Assembly (NCBI GenBank): GCA_037128295.1
Contig: JBAXWR010000003.1
Coordinates: 1 to 64,000 of the forward strand
Length of the DNA: 64,000 bases
From: JAAFHB01 sp037128295
GTDB lineage: Bacteria > Bacteroidota > Bacteroidia > Bacteroidales > Prolixibacteraceae
Reading direction: 5' to 3'
Shown here: positions 16,329-25,123 of the stretch, piece by piece
Numbering within the stretch: position 1 is the stretch's first letter
Layout: each line of letters opens with the position of its first letter
Notes under the pieces: generated by a model
Database searches by the model: none
What the model saw: only the letters and a program-made list of their open reading frames with translations
What the model was told of the DNA's origin: nothing
Program-made: the position numbers and the translations under genes

Positions 16329-17888
16329 TTAAAAGGGTTCCCCTTCTGCTATACGGTTTCCTGATGGTTTAAAACTATTTTGGCTAAAGTCAGGTCCAGA
16401 TGGGGTGTATTCGACATTCATCTTTGAACTGAAGACTGCTTTTTTCCCTTCACCAAGGTCGTCTGGCATTGATCCCATTGTAACCTCATCAATATCACTG
16501 AACCTTGCAAGTGAAGCTTTAAATGCGAGCTGGACATCTCCAACCGAGCCGTTACGATGTTTGGCAATGATGATTTCTGCCACCCCAATTAATGAATTTC
16601 CATCTGTATCCTGAGTAATACCGTAATATTCAGGTCTGTGTATAAACATAACCATATCGGCATCCTGCTCAATTGCACCCGATTCGCGCAAATCGGAAAG
16701 CTGTGGGCGTTTCCCGTCACGCGATTCTACCGAACGGTTCAACTGCGAAAGCGCAATAATCGGAACATTGATCTCTTTGGCAATCGCTTTGAGGTTTCGC
16801 GAAATCGTACTTACCTCCTGTTCGCGGTTTCCTTTGACATCGGTACCGGCAGTCATCAACTGAAGGTAGTCAACAATCACTATTCCTATATCATATTGCA
16901 TTTTAAGCCTCCGGCATTTGGCCCTGAATTCAAAAACCGAAAGTGCAGGGGTATCATCAATATATAATGGGGCGTTTTCCAGGTTTTTGATCCTGCGGTT
17001 GAACAGTTCCCATTCCCAATCTTCGAGCTTGCCGCTTTTTATTTTTTCAGATCCCAACTCGGTTTCTGCGGCGATTAACCTGTTGACCAACTGTAGAGAG
17101 GACATCTCAAGTGAGAATACCGCAACCGGAACCTGTTTAAGTACCGCCATATTCCGAGCCATCGAAAGGACGAATGCTGTCTTACCCATGGCAGGGCGTG
17201 CTGCAATAATCATTAAATCGGTATTTTGCCACCCAGAAGTAATTTTATCTAGTTTCGAGAACCCTGATGCAATACCGCTTAATCCATCAGGTTTTTTGGC
17301 ATTTTCTTCGATCCGCTCAATAGCCAGGCGGAGTAACGGTTTAATTGGCTGCGACTCTTTTGAGATATTCCCTTCCGTGACTTTAAAAAGTGAGGATTCA
17401 GCATAGTCGATCAAATCGTCAAGTTCCATTGAATCATCGTACGATTTTACCTGGATTTCGGAGGAGATCCTGATCAATTCGCGCTGTATGAATTTCTGGG
17501 CAATAATCCTTGCATGAAAATCAATATGGGCAGCCGAAGCAACCCTGCTTGTCAGTTGGGTAATGTAAATCGGACCACCAACCACATCGAGTTCCTGCCG
17601 GTTTTTTAACTCCTGGGTAACCATCAACAGGTCAACCGGTTTTTCGTTTGAAAAGAGGTGCTGGATCACCTTGAAGATTTTCTGATGCTCTTCCTTATAA
17701 AACGATTCTGCTTTCAGAATGTCTGCCACAGCAATATAAGCATCCCGTTCAAGCATTAATGCACCTAGCACGGCCTCTTCTACTTCGGGTGCCTGTGGCG
17801 GTATCTTTCCATATTGGGCATTCAATTGCTCAATGGTCATTTTGGGCTTTGTCTTGTTCCGGAAATTATTATTTGTTTCGGCTGGCAT
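16329..17888 (-). CDS. dnaB: Replicative DNA helicase DnaB
   Basis: Hexameric helicase that unwinds DNA ahead of the replication fork. The N-terminal DnaB domain (about 30-135) begins PPQAPEVEEAVLGALMLE. The RecA-like domain follows a linker and contains Walker A ARPAMGKT near 232, VIVDYLQLM near 335 and the DLRESGAIEQDADMV motif near 400. The 519-residue length is normal, and no intein is present. It converges on murF-alr with only 18 bases between stop codons. Confidence 0.95.
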   Translation of the reverse strand: MPAETNNNFRNKTKPKMTIEQLNAQYGKIPPQAPEVEEAVLGALMLERDAYIAVADILKAESFYKEEHQKIFKVIQHLFSNEKPVDLLMVTQELKNRQELDVVGGPIYITQLTSRVASAAHIDFHARIIAQKFIQRELIRISSEIQVKSYDDSMELDDLIDYAESSLFKVTEGNISKESQPIKPLLRLAIERIEENAKKPDGLSGIASGFSKLDKITSGWQNTDLMIIAARPAMGKTAFVLSMARNMAVLKQVPVAVFSLEMSSLQLVNRLIAAETELGSEKIKSGKLEDWEWELFNRRIKNLENAPLYIDDTPALSVFEFRAKCRRLKMQYDIGIVIVDYLQLMTAGTDVKGNREQEVSTISRNLKAIAKEINVPIIALSQLNRSVESRDGKRPQLSDLRESGAIEQDADMVMFIHRPEYYGITQDTDGNSLIGVAEIIIAKHRNGSVGDVQLAFKASLARFSDIDEVTMGSMPDDLGEGKKAVFSSKMNVEYTPSGPDFSQNSFKPSGNRIAEGEPF

Positions 17889-18188
17889 AATATTTCGATT
17901 TCTTACGGTTCAATCCGTAACTATTTGATATATAATAATATAATAAATTAATAATAGGAATACGAAACATTACCATCCAAATTGGGCAGTTGTTTCAAAT
18001 TCCCTCAAAAATACCATTCAATTTTGGATTTTATTTCGGCCAGTATGGCCTGACAGCCTCTACCGTTTGCCTATTCAACCAATTGGCTGGTTATCCCATA
18101 TTTTGAACAGGGTTATAAACGACTTTATGAACAATTTGTTCATAAAGCTAAATCAACATAACATGTAGATATTTAATGCATTAACGAA
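17889..18188. other. Intergenic region between dnaB and ddl
   Basis: 300 bases without a gene. It holds a TTACGG-N6-CCGTAA hairpin in the presumed dnaB leader (17903-17920), a TAnnTTTG element on the minus strand (18006-18013, TATTTTTG) that may drive dnaB, and a 25-base palindrome at 18123-18147. No small ORF of note was seen. Confidence 0.5.
18123..18147. promoter_or_regulatory. Perfect 25-base palindrome after ddl
   Basis: CTTTATGAACAA (18123-18134) and TTGTTCATAAAG (18136-18147) are perfect inverted copies around one central base. It lies 41 bases past the ddl stop without a T run on either strand, so it looks more like a protein-binding site than a classical terminator. Confidence 0.5.
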
Positions 18189-19175
18189 CTATTCCTTTAG
18201 TCCTGATGTTATGATGTCAGTTAACAGGTCGGTGAGCTTGAGTCCCATTGCTTTTATCTGCTGCGGGATAAAACTGGTTTCGGTCATCCCGGGAACGGTA
18301 TTGACCTCCAGAAAATAAAAGGTATCGCCGTTGAGGATATAATCAATCCGGACTATTCCATTGCAATTACACAAGTCGTAGATTTGTGATGAAATTGTCT
18401 GAATTTTACGTGTCAGCTCTTCCGATATCCGTGCAGGGGTAATTTCATCGGCCATTCCTGGTATATATTTCGCTTCGTAATTGAAAAATTCATTCTTGGG
18501 AATTACCTCTGTAACCGGAAAAACCAATTTCAGTTCGCCAATTTTAACTACGCCACAGGTAAATTCCTGTCCGGCAATGAATTGTTCGATAATAGCTTCC
18601 GGGCTTTCATCAAGTGCTTTGTTTACAGCTTCCACAAGGTCTTCTCCCTTTTTCACTTTGGTAACCCCAAAACTTGATCCACCTGCACTTGGTTTCACAA
18701 ACAAAGGAAGTCCCAATGATTCAACGATCCCGGCAGCGCTGTATTTTTCACCTTCTAGAAGTCGCACAGATTGGGCCATCTGGATACCGAAGCTTCGTAA
18801 ATAATTGTTACAGAAGAATTTATTAAAAGTAAGGGCAGATGCCTGAACATTGCTTGAGGAGTATGGTATATTCACCATTTCAAAATATCCTTGCAGCAGG
18901 CCATCTTCACCGGGGGTGCCGTGGATAATGATATAGGCATAATCGAATTTTATTTTCTGACCATCAAGATTGAACGAAAAATCGGCTTTGTCAATGGTGG
19001 AAAGTATGGATTCCCCATCAAGAACGACCCATTCTTCACCTTTGATCCTGATCAACCATGGTGTAAACAACTCAGTATTGATGGCACGCAATACATTGGC
19101 GCCACTTTTTACCGAAATAACATATTCTGATGAGTCACCACCGGCGACAACGGCAATATTCTTTTTTGTGTTCAT
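18189..19175 (-). CDS. ddl: D-alanine-D-alanine ligase
   Basis: ATP-grasp enzyme joining two D-alanines for the peptidoglycan stem peptide. The 328 residues include the N-terminal domain with GGDSSEYVISVKSG (equivalent of the usual GG-S-E-VS motif) near residue 12, the ATP-grasp lysine region FVKPSAGGSSFGV near 163, and the C-terminal RIDYIL...FLEVNTVPGMT near 275-300 that binds magnesium and D-Ala. It is the last of a ddl-rluD-PASTA gene run; it starts six bases after rluD. It feeds MurF, encoded 2 kb away. Confidence 0.95.
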   Translation of the reverse strand: MNTKKNIAVVAGGDSSEYVISVKSGANVLRAINTELFTPWLIRIKGEEWVVLDGESILSTIDKADFSFNLDGQKIKFDYAYIIIHGTPGEDGLLQGYFEMVNIPYSSSNVQASALTFNKFFCNNYLRSFGIQMAQSVRLLEGEKYSAAGIVESLGLPLFVKPSAGGSSFGVTKVKKGEDLVEAVNKALDESPEAIIEQFIAGQEFTCGVVKIGELKLVFPVTEVIPKNEFFNYEAKYIPGMADEITPARISEELTRKIQTISSQIYDLCNCNGIVRIDYILNGDTFYFLEVNTVPGMTETSFIPQQIKAMGLKLTDLLTDIITSGLKE

Positions 19176-19181
19176 ATTTTG

Positions 19182-20246
19182 TTATTCTAGATCTCTGTTT
19201 GATATATAGTTACGCCACTTATCGATCACTTGCGTGAAATTTTCGGGGAGTTCGGAATCGAAAATCATCTCCTCTTTGGTTACCGGGTGGACAAACCCCA
19301 GTATTTTGGCATGAAGTGCCTGTCCCGGCATCAAAGCGAAACAATTTTCGACAAACTGTTTGTATTTTGCGTAAGTTGTACCTTTCAGAATGGCATTTCC
19401 ACCGTAAGCATCATCATTAAACAGCGGGTGGCCAATGTATTTCATATGGACCCTGATCTGGTGTGTACGTCCGGTTTCCAGGACGCATTCCACAAGGTTG
19501 ACATACCCCAGCCGTTCGAGGACCCGATAATGGGTAATCGCAGTTTTGCCGTGATCACCTTCAGGATAGACGGCATATACCTGACGGTTTTTTGTACTCC
19601 TCCCGATATTACCCTCAATTGTCCCTTCCTCCGACGACAGGTTTCCCCAAACCAAGGCTACATACTTCCGTTTGGTTGTCTTGTTGAAGAACTGAAGGGC
19701 AAGGTTGATTTTGGCCAATTCGGTCTTAGCAATCACAATTAATCCTGAAGTATTCTTGTCGATCCGGTGAACAAGTCCTGGCCGGGGATCGTTTCCTCCA
19801 TACAATTCAAGATCTTTGTATCTGTAAACCAATCCATTAACCAGAGTTCCGCTGTAGTTTCCGTGCCCGGGATGGACTACGAGCCCGGCAGGTTTATTGA
19901 TCACCATCAACTCTTCGTCCTCATAGACCACGTTAAGTGGAATATCCTCTGGTGTAATTTTCAGTTCACGGCGCGGATAATCCATCATGATGGTCACCTC
20001 TTCACCTGGCTTGATCTTGTAATTTGATTTGACAGGAACACCGTTTACCAGAATGCTTCCTGCATCGGCTGCCATTTGGATCCGGTTTCGTGAAGTACCT
20101 TCAATTTTGTTTGTCAGGAACTTGTCGATGCGCAACAATCCCTGGCCAGGATCGGCTACAAACCTGTAATGTACAAACTGACCAGAACCGTCATCAATAT
20201 CCTCCAATTCGTCAGGATCATCCTCAATCGGTGCTAAATAACTCAT
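19182..20246 (-). CDS. rluD: RluD-family 23S rRNA pseudouridine synthase
   Basis: Isomerises uridines to pseudouridine in 23S rRNA helix 69 or a related site. Residues about 35-95 form an S4 RNA-binding domain (LLRIDKFLTNKI), and the catalytic domain contains the Asp loop GLVHRIDKNTSGLIVIAK near 160 in split form and ETGRTHQIRVHM near 260. The acidic N-terminus (residues 5-25) is longer than in E. coli. RluC and RluD cannot be fully separated by eye, but the length and motifs favour RluD. Confidence 0.88.
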   Translation of the reverse strand: MSYLAPIEDDPDELEDIDDGSGQFVHYRFVADPGQGLLRIDKFLTNKIEGTSRNRIQMAADAGSILVNGVPVKSNYKIKPGEEVTIMMDYPRRELKITPEDIPLNVVYEDEELMVINKPAGLVVHPGHGNYSGTLVNGLVYRYKDLELYGGNDPRPGLVHRIDKNTSGLIVIAKTELAKINLALQFFNKTTKRKYVALVWGNLSSEEGTIEGNIGRSTKNRQVYAVYPEGDHGKTAITHYRVLERLGYVNLVECVLETGRTHQIRVHMKYIGHPLFNDDAYGGNAILKGTTYAKYKQFVENCFALMPGQALHAKILGFVHPVTKEEMIFDSELPENFTQVIDKWRNYISNRDLE

Positions 20247-20277
20247 TAATAAGGTTCTAATTCTTTATTTTTTCTAT

Positions 20278-21060
20278 TTATGGGGTTGCTCGTTTCAATT
20301 GCAGCCAGATGTCAACCGATATTCCGGGTTTCACAAAGTTTGTGGAGTCGGGCAATGGCAGTTGTTTCCAGATCACGGCATTGAGGGTATCCTCTTTTGA
20401 ATGGACCGAAGGATCATAAACAGCCGAACCAATTGAAAGCGATTTGCTTTTTAAGATTGCCCGTGCAATGGAAAATGTATATCCTGTAAGGTCAGGAATC
20501 AATGTTTCGCCTCCGGCTAAATTTTTCCCAACCACAAGGTCGATCGTTTCACCGTTTCCCAATTTGGTGCCAGGTTCAATTGAACGGCCCTTGTATTTTT
20601 GCTCCAGGACAAGGTCATCAAATTCGGATGGCTTGAATTCGACATTCCCCAATGCAAATCCTTTGGAGTCGAGCAGTACCCTCGCCTGACGTATTGAAAC
20701 ATCAGTGACTTTCGGAACTTCAACCTGTTCAGGCAATACAGATGCCAATGTTAAATATATAAGCCTGTTGGGTTTTATTTTGTGGCCTGCTTCAGGATTC
20801 TGGAAAACGATAATCCCGGGCTGCACATCCTTGCGAAAAACGGAATCTTCGATTTCAAAACGGAAATCATTTTTGTTCGACAGATTTTCGACCTGCCCGA
20901 TTGACAAGCCCTTGAAATCGGGAGTAGGGAAGCTTTCACCCTTATTGGTGTAAAACGAGAGCATAATCATTGTAAACCAGATTAATACTAGCGTTAATAC
21001 AACAGCCAACCCAAAATGTTTGAGAAAGATTTTACTTTTAAGAAATTCTTTTAGCGGCAT
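20278..21060 (-). CDS. Membrane protein with three PASTA domains
   Basis: 260 residues: one N-terminal membrane span (about 14-38) followed by three PASTA repeats (roughly 42-110, 113-185 and 188-258). The repeats show the typical VPDLTG/VPKVTD starts and the I-QNPEAGHKIKPN and EPGTKL patterns. PASTA domains bind peptidoglycan fragments or muropeptides. Unlike Ser/Thr kinases and PBPs that carry PASTA repeats, there is no kinase or transpeptidase domain. It heads the operon with rluD and ddl, hinting at a cell-wall role. A TAATTTTG element lies upstream at 21093-21100. Confidence 0.85.
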   Translation of the reverse strand: MPLKEFLKSKIFLKHFGLAVVLTLVLIWFTMIMLSFYTNKGESFPTPDFKGLSIGQVENLSNKNDFRFEIEDSVFRKDVQPGIIVFQNPEAGHKIKPNRLIYLTLASVLPEQVEVPKVTDVSIRQARVLLDSKGFALGNVEFKPSEFDDLVLEQKYKGRSIEPGTKLGNGETIDLVVGKNLAGGETLIPDLTGYTFSIARAILKSKSLSIGSAVYDPSVHSKEDTLNAVIWKQLPLPDSTNFVKPGISVDIWLQLKRATP

Positions 21061-21092
21061 AGACGATGTTTCAATGATTTTACCTCGGGTTG

Positions 21093-21100
21093 CAAAATTA
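21093..21100 (-). promoter_or_regulatory. -7 element for the PASTA-rluD-ddl run
   Basis: The minus strand reads TAATTTTG, matching TAnnTTTG, 32 bases upstream of the ATG at 21060. No -33 match at normal spacing was found. Confidence 0.45.
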
Positions 21101-21149
21101 ATCGTAAACTTCCAAAGAAAAAATTGTGGCGTGCTTTATTATTTTTACA

Positions 21150-22274
21150 TCAGTGAACATTGATAATATTGTAAACAGTATCACGTTCTGCCGGTATTTT
21201 ACCAACCCCTTTAATCATAGCGATCAGTTCCTCCGTTGAAGCCGTAGGGTTTTGCTCTGCAGACCCTGCCATTGAATAGATTTTTGTCGAATCTTCAATT
21301 GTTCCATCAAGGTCATCGACACCAAAAGTCAACGAAATCTGTGCTACCTGTTTTCCCATCATGGGCCAGTAAGCTTTCAAATGGGGGATGTTATCGAGGA
21401 AAATCCTAGAAACGGCATAATTTTTTAAATCTTCAACCGTTGTTGTTTCTTTGATATGGGAAAATAGATTATTGTAATGCTTGAATTTCAGTGGAATAAA
21501 GCAATTAAACCCATTCGTTTCATCCTGGAGGTTGCGCAACCGTTCCAAATGGTCGATCCGGTGCCCGTAGTTTTCGATAAGGCCATACAACATTGTGGCG
21601 TTGGTAGGAATCGAAAGTTCATGGGCAGCTTTGTGGATATGGAGCCATTCTGTGGAGCCTGTTTTATCGGGACAGATCTTCTGCCGAAGTTTTTCATCGA
21701 AAATTTCGGCGCCGCCGCCTGGCATCGATCCAAGGCCTGATTCTTTCAGCAATTTTAACCCGTTTTCGATTGTCATTCCTGCTTGTTTGCACATAGCATC
21801 GATCTCAACAGCGGTGAATGCTTTAATATGTAGCGTTGGATCTGCATCTTTTATGGCAACGAGAAGATCGGAATAAAAGTAAACGTCACGGTCGGGGTGT
21901 ACACCACCCACTATATGGACTTCGGTCGCCCCGTTATTTTTGTAGGATGCAACCTTTTCTACAATGTCATTTATACTGAATTCCCAGCAACCTGTTTCGT
22001 CTTTCTTCCGGCGATAGGAGCAAAATGCACAATGGTTGACACAGATGTTGGTAGGTTCGATGTGGAAATTCCGGTTGAAATAGATGTGGTTGTTACTAAA
22101 CCGCTGTGAAACAGATTCTGCCAGCAGGGAAAGGTATGGCAGGCTTCCCTCTTCAAACAAGGTAATACCATCACTCCTGTTTATCCGTTCATTCGACAAT
22201 ACCCGTTCTGCAATGTCGAAGAGTCGGGGTGCTATTCCTGTAGTTTGAAATAAAGATAAGATGGAATTGTTCAT
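21150..22274 (-). CDS. mqnE: Aminofutalosine synthase, radical SAM
   Basis: Radical SAM enzyme of the futalosine route to menaquinone; joins the chorismate-derived enolpyruvyl compound to an adenosyl group. The cluster motif is CVNHCAFC near residue 77, followed by the MPGGGAEIF signature near 195 and a C-terminal GTIEDS segment. The 374 residues match MqnE; MqnC and the F420 enzyme CofH are relatives, and the GGGAEIF form favours MqnE. Menaquinone made by this route would be the likely partner for the NrfD-like protein at 49053. Confidence 0.85.
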   Translation of the reverse strand: MNNSILSLFQTTGIAPRLFDIAERVLSNERINRSDGITLFEEGSLPYLSLLAESVSQRFSNNHIYFNRNFHIEPTNICVNHCAFCSYRRKKDETGCWEFSINDIVEKVASYKNNGATEVHIVGGVHPDRDVYFYSDLLVAIKDADPTLHIKAFTAVEIDAMCKQAGMTIENGLKLLKESGLGSMPGGGAEIFDEKLRQKICPDKTGSTEWLHIHKAAHELSIPTNATMLYGLIENYGHRIDHLERLRNLQDETNGFNCFIPLKFKHYNNLFSHIKETTTVEDLKNYAVSRIFLDNIPHLKAYWPMMGKQVAQISLTFGVDDLDGTIEDSTKIYSMAGSAEQNPTASTEELIAMIKGVGKIPAERDTVYNIINVH

Positions 22275-22300
22275 CTGTAGAGATTAAAAGGCGATAAACA

Positions 22301-22333
22301 CAAAAGGTAAAGAACTATGTCCTTTACCTTTTG
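22301..22333 (-). terminator. Stem-loop downstream of rpmH
   Basis: CAAAAGGTAAAG (22301-22312) and CTTTACCTTTTG (22322-22333) are a perfect 12-base-pair stem with a nine-base loop. On the minus strand it follows the rpmH stop by 25 bases and ends in a T-rich tail; mqnE begins 27 bases later. Confidence 0.65.
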
Positions 22334-22358
22334 TATGAAATTGTTGAATCACAACTTA

Positions 22359-22517
22359 TTATCTTTTATGCTGAGGCTCGTCGGAAACGGTCAGTTTTTT
22401 GCGTCCTTTTGCACGGCGTGCTTTTAAAACTTTGCGTCCGTTTGCTGTTGCCATTCTTTCACGGAACCCATGTTTGTTTTTCCTCTTTCTGTTCGATGGT
22501 TGAAATGTTCTTTTCAT
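22359..22517 (-). CDS. rpmH: 50S ribosomal protein L34
   Basis: A 52-residue, highly basic protein that begins MKRTFQPSNRKRKNKHGF, continues with RMATANGRKVLKARRAKGR and ends KLTVSDEPQHKR. This is the canonical L34 sequence, a structural protein of the large ribosomal subunit. The gene is short and easily missed. It has a good two-part promoter upstream (22569-22599) and a stem-loop downstream. It is not next to rnpA or dnaA as in many other bacteria. Confidence 0.97.
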   Translation of the reverse strand: MKRTFQPSNRKRKNKHGFRERMATANGRKVLKARRAKGRKKLTVSDEPQHKR

Positions 22518-22568
22518 CTCGGAAAATATTTTTATTAATTTAAACTATTTCTTTCGTAATTTGGAGTG

Positions 22569-22599
22569 CAAAAATAACTCTTTTTTCGTTTACGGCAAA
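22569..22599 (-). promoter_or_regulatory. Promoter of rpmH
   Basis: On the minus strand TTTG (22599-22596), 19 bases, then TATTTTTG (22576-22569): a full match to TTTG-N17-23-TAnnTTTG, with a leader of about 45 bases before the ATG at 22517. Confidence 0.7.
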
Positions 22600-22634
22600 T
22601 AAAAAATGATTTACTATGAATTAATTTTCATTTT

Positions 22635-23261
22635 TTATTTATTTACAGGCAGATAGACGATTTTCTTGGTTTCAAAGTACGGTTCATCAAAGAACAATTT
22701 TAATTCGGTTACCTCAACAAGTTGTTTGAAGGATTTGATTTCTTCCTGAAAATCACCGCCTTTCAAATAAATGATTCCGTTGGGACGGGAGTTTTTCTGG
22801 GTTTTGGCAATGTTTTTTCTGACCATTCCTACAAAGTCGGGGAACGCAGTGACTGCCCTCGAAACAACAAAATCGAATGTTTCTTTGACCTCTTCAACCC
22901 TTATTTGGATGGCTGTTACGTTGGTGAGCCCCAGTTTTTCGGCAATGTCCTGTACAACTTTAATTTTTTTTCCGATTGAATCGATCAGAACGAAATGGCA
23001 GGCAGGGAATAAAATGGCAAGAGGAATTCCGGGGAAACCGCCGCCTGTCCCAACATCCAGAATGACACTTCCAGGTCTGAAATTGATGATTTTAGCGATT
23101 GACAGTGAATGTAAGATATGCTTTTCGTATAACGACTCAATGTCTTTTCGTGAAATGACATTGATCTTCTCGTTCCATTCGTTAACAAGCGGCCCCAATT
23201 TTTCAAATTGGGTGACCTGCCCGGGTCCCAAATTTTGAAAATATTTTTTAATGATCTCCAT
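22635..23261 (-). CDS. rsmG: 16S rRNA (guanine-527 N7)-methyltransferase
   Basis: SAM-dependent methyltransferase (formerly GidB) that modifies G527 of 16S rRNA. The Rossmann motif I is VILDVGTGGGFPGIPLAI near residue 65; the N-terminus with NEKINVISRKD and HILHSLS is also typical. The 208-residue length is normal. The start codon follows the ECF sigma factor stop by one base, so the three genes from 24998 to 22635 likely form one transcript. Confidence 0.93.
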   Translation of the reverse strand: MEIIKKYFQNLGPGQVTQFEKLGPLVNEWNEKINVISRKDIESLYEKHILHSLSIAKIINFRPGSVILDVGTGGGFPGIPLAILFPACHFVLIDSIGKKIKVVQDIAEKLGLTNVTAIQIRVEEVKETFDFVVSRAVTAFPDFVGMVRKNIAKTQKNSRPNGIIYLKGGDFQEEIKSFKQLVEVTELKLFFDEPYFETKKIVYLPVNK

Positions 23262-23262
23262 A

Positions 23263-23874
23263 TCAATCAGTTATTTCGGTCTTTTTGATGATTTCGAGAA
23301 GCATTTCACGCGAGCGGAACAACTGTACCTTTACCGTTCCCAACGGAAGGTCAAGCTCTTCAGCAATTTCGGAATAGGAATATTCCTTAAAGTAGCGGAG
23401 CTCAAGCAATGTTCGGTACCGCGGTTTGAGCAATGAGACGGCTTTGTGCAGGACTTTCGCATTTTGGGTCTTTATGAATGAGTCTTCCGGGTTATCAGCT
23501 TCCGACGCCACATTGTAATTGTAATCGATACTTGTATGCGAATCACGACTCGTTGAAGGTTCAAGGGGAACTGTATTAACCCGTTTCTTTCGCATATGAT
23601 CGATTGCATTATTGGAAGCTATTCTGAATAACCATGTGCTGAAAGCAAACTGAGGTTCATATTGGCTGATATTCGTAAATGCTTTTCCAAAAGCCTCAAT
23701 AGCCAGATCTTCAGCATCTTCCTTGTTATAAACCATTTTGAGCAGCATAAAATAAATTGCATCTTTATACCGCTTCATAAGTTGTGCAAATGCTTTTTCG
23801 TTTCCAGAACGGGCCGCTAATACCAATTCGAAATCATGTCGGGCATTTTCAGAAAGATTTGGACTTATTTCCAT
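23263..23874 (-). CDS. ECF-type RNA polymerase sigma factor
   Basis: Extracytoplasmic-function sigma-70 factor of 203 residues. Region 2 spans about 20-95 and includes EDAEDLAIEAFGKAF and the DNA-melting segment FSTWLFRIASNNAIDHMRKKR. Region 4 spans about 135-195, with LLELRYFKEYSYSEIAEELDLP and TVKVQLFRSREML as the helix-turn-helix. No anti-sigma factor or FecR-like gene is adjacent; it lies between a glycosyltransferase (10-base overlap) and rsmG. Such partnerless ECF factors are common in Bacteroidota and have general roles. Its regulon cannot be judged from this window. Confidence 0.9.
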   Translation of the reverse strand: MEISPNLSENARHDFELVLAARSGNEKAFAQLMKRYKDAIYFMLLKMVYNKEDAEDLAIEAFGKAFTNISQYEPQFAFSTWLFRIASNNAIDHMRKKRVNTVPLEPSTSRDSHTSIDYNYNVASEADNPEDSFIKTQNAKVLHKAVSLLKPRYRTLLELRYFKEYSYSEIAEELDLPLGTVKVQLFRSREMLLEIIKKTEITD

Positions 23875-24998
23875 TTTCGCTTCGATCCGGTAATAAACTG
23901 ATTCAAGATTAATATACCGTTAATTAGTGGAAGAACGGAACGGAGAAGTACAAGGCCTGGAAAGAGGTTTTTCTCTTTGAGGCGCTTCATCCCGACAATT
24001 CCCCAAACTAATTCATGAACGATTTTAAACAACCATGTTGCAGCAACCCAAAGGCGCCAGGGTGAAAGGACAAGAAGGGCAACCATCGAAATATCGAATA
24101 TCAGCCGGCTGATTGTATTGATCCATAGAAAAATACTTTGTCCCATAGAAAACTTTCTCCTCAGAAGCAATTGCTTCTTTTTGTAGTTGATCCCATCGTA
24201 CCAATCCATTTCCCCGTCAAAATACAAGGCACTTTCCGGATCAAGAAGGTAAACAGTATTCTTCCTGTTGGATATTTTATTGAGATATAACTCATTTTCA
24301 CTAAATGGGGTATCCAATACCGCAGCAAAACCTCTTCTCTTCAGGAACTCTTCACGTTTATAGGCGATGTTCATATCAGTAACAGGCATCGGTAATCCAA
24401 GATAACTAGCTGATCCATAGAGGAAAAATGAATCGAAATTTTCGTACCTGAAAAATTTCTTCATTGATCCTGTTACATTCGTATATTTTACAAAGCCAAT
24501 AATCGCTTCTGTTTCAGGTTGTATGCTTCGTGTATAGGTTCGAAGCCAATCTTTTCCTTTCACACTGCAGAGTGGATTTAAAAACACAAGCCAATCCTTG
24601 GTGGCGGCTCTAATCCCGATTGTTATTGCAAGTGCATTCGGGAAATCAGTTTCCTGAAGGATGCGGCTTGTTTTTAGCTTAGACGTCTGTAGTTTAAGCT
24701 CAGTGAGGTACCATTCACTGCCATCAGAAGAACAATCGTCCACAACAACAACCTCAAAGTCGGGATAATCCTGTTCAAGAAGGGATGGGATCAGGGAGCG
24801 AAGATTTTCCTCATAATTCCTTGATGTAACAATAATTGAAATTGAAGGGTTATTCTCTTGATTACCTTTTTTTTTGCCGCTTAATGTGAAGGTAATGACC
24901 AAAACCTGATAAAAAAACTGCACAAGAAATGTAGTACCAAAAGCTATGAGCAACCAGAATTCAGGAACACCAAATGAAAATCCGCTTATTTCAATCAT
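23865..24998 (-). CDS. Membrane-bound family 2 glycosyltransferase
   Basis: 377 residues with an N-terminal membrane span (about 8-35), a GT2 domain (about 45-270) and two or three C-terminal membrane spans (about 285-365). Catalytic landmarks include ISIIVTSRNYEENL, VVVDDCSSDGS near 90 and a W-D-G motif late in the domain. The processive-type topology suggests sugar transfer onto a lipid or polymer at the inner membrane. An upstream TTG start (25022) would lie inside the -7 promoter element TAATTTTG, so the ATG at 24998 is used. It overlaps the ECF sigma gene by 10 bases. Confidence 0.8.
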   Translation of the reverse strand: MIEISGFSFGVPEFWLLIAFGTTFLVQFFYQVLVITFTLSGKKKGNQENNPSISIIVTSRNYEENLRSLIPSLLEQDYPDFEVVVVDDCSSDGSEWYLTELKLQTSKLKTSRILQETDFPNALAITIGIRAATKDWLVFLNPLCSVKGKDWLRTYTRSIQPETEAIIGFVKYTNVTGSMKKFFRYENFDSFFLYGSASYLGLPMPVTDMNIAYKREEFLKRRGFAAVLDTPFSENELYLNKISNRKNTVYLLDPESALYFDGEMDWYDGINYKKKQLLLRRKFSMGQSIFLWINTISRLIFDISMVALLVLSPWRLWVAATWLFKIVHELVWGIVGMKRLKEKNLFPGLVLLRSVLPLINGILILNQFITGSKRKWK

Positions 24999-25019
24999 AA
25001 TATCTCTAACGAAAAGTGC

Positions 25020-25027
25020 CAAAATTA
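25020..25027 (-). promoter_or_regulatory. -7 element for the glycosyltransferase-ECF-rsmG run
   Basis: The minus strand reads TAATTTTG, 21 bases upstream of the ATG at 24998. It is divergent from the tgt promoter 70 bases away. Confidence 0.5.
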
Positions 25028-25097
25028 CACATTGGCATTTAAACTTCTCTATTTTTTTCTGTTTTTTTCACTTTTCAGGATATTCTTCTAATATAAC

Positions 25098-25105
25098 TAT
25101 CTTTG
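25098..25105 (+). promoter_or_regulatory. -7 element for tgt
   Basis: TATCTTTG, matching TAnnTTTG, 18 bases upstream of the ATG at 25124. The TTG within it is an apparent in-frame start codon that I reject for tgt. Confidence 0.6.
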
Positions 25106-25123
25106 CAAGGCGAAATTTTGAAA

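Noticed and set aside
17889..18188. Possible replication origin near dnaB because of TTATCCC and TTATGAACA strings resembling DnaA boxes
   Set aside because: The strings differ from the TTATCCACA box at two or more positions, there is no cluster of boxes, no AT-rich unwinding repeat and no dnaA gene.
22331..22543. Plus-strand 70-residue reading frame rich in Cys and Phe
   Set aside because: It is the antisense shadow of rpmH, whose minus-strand product is an unmistakable ribosomal protein L34.
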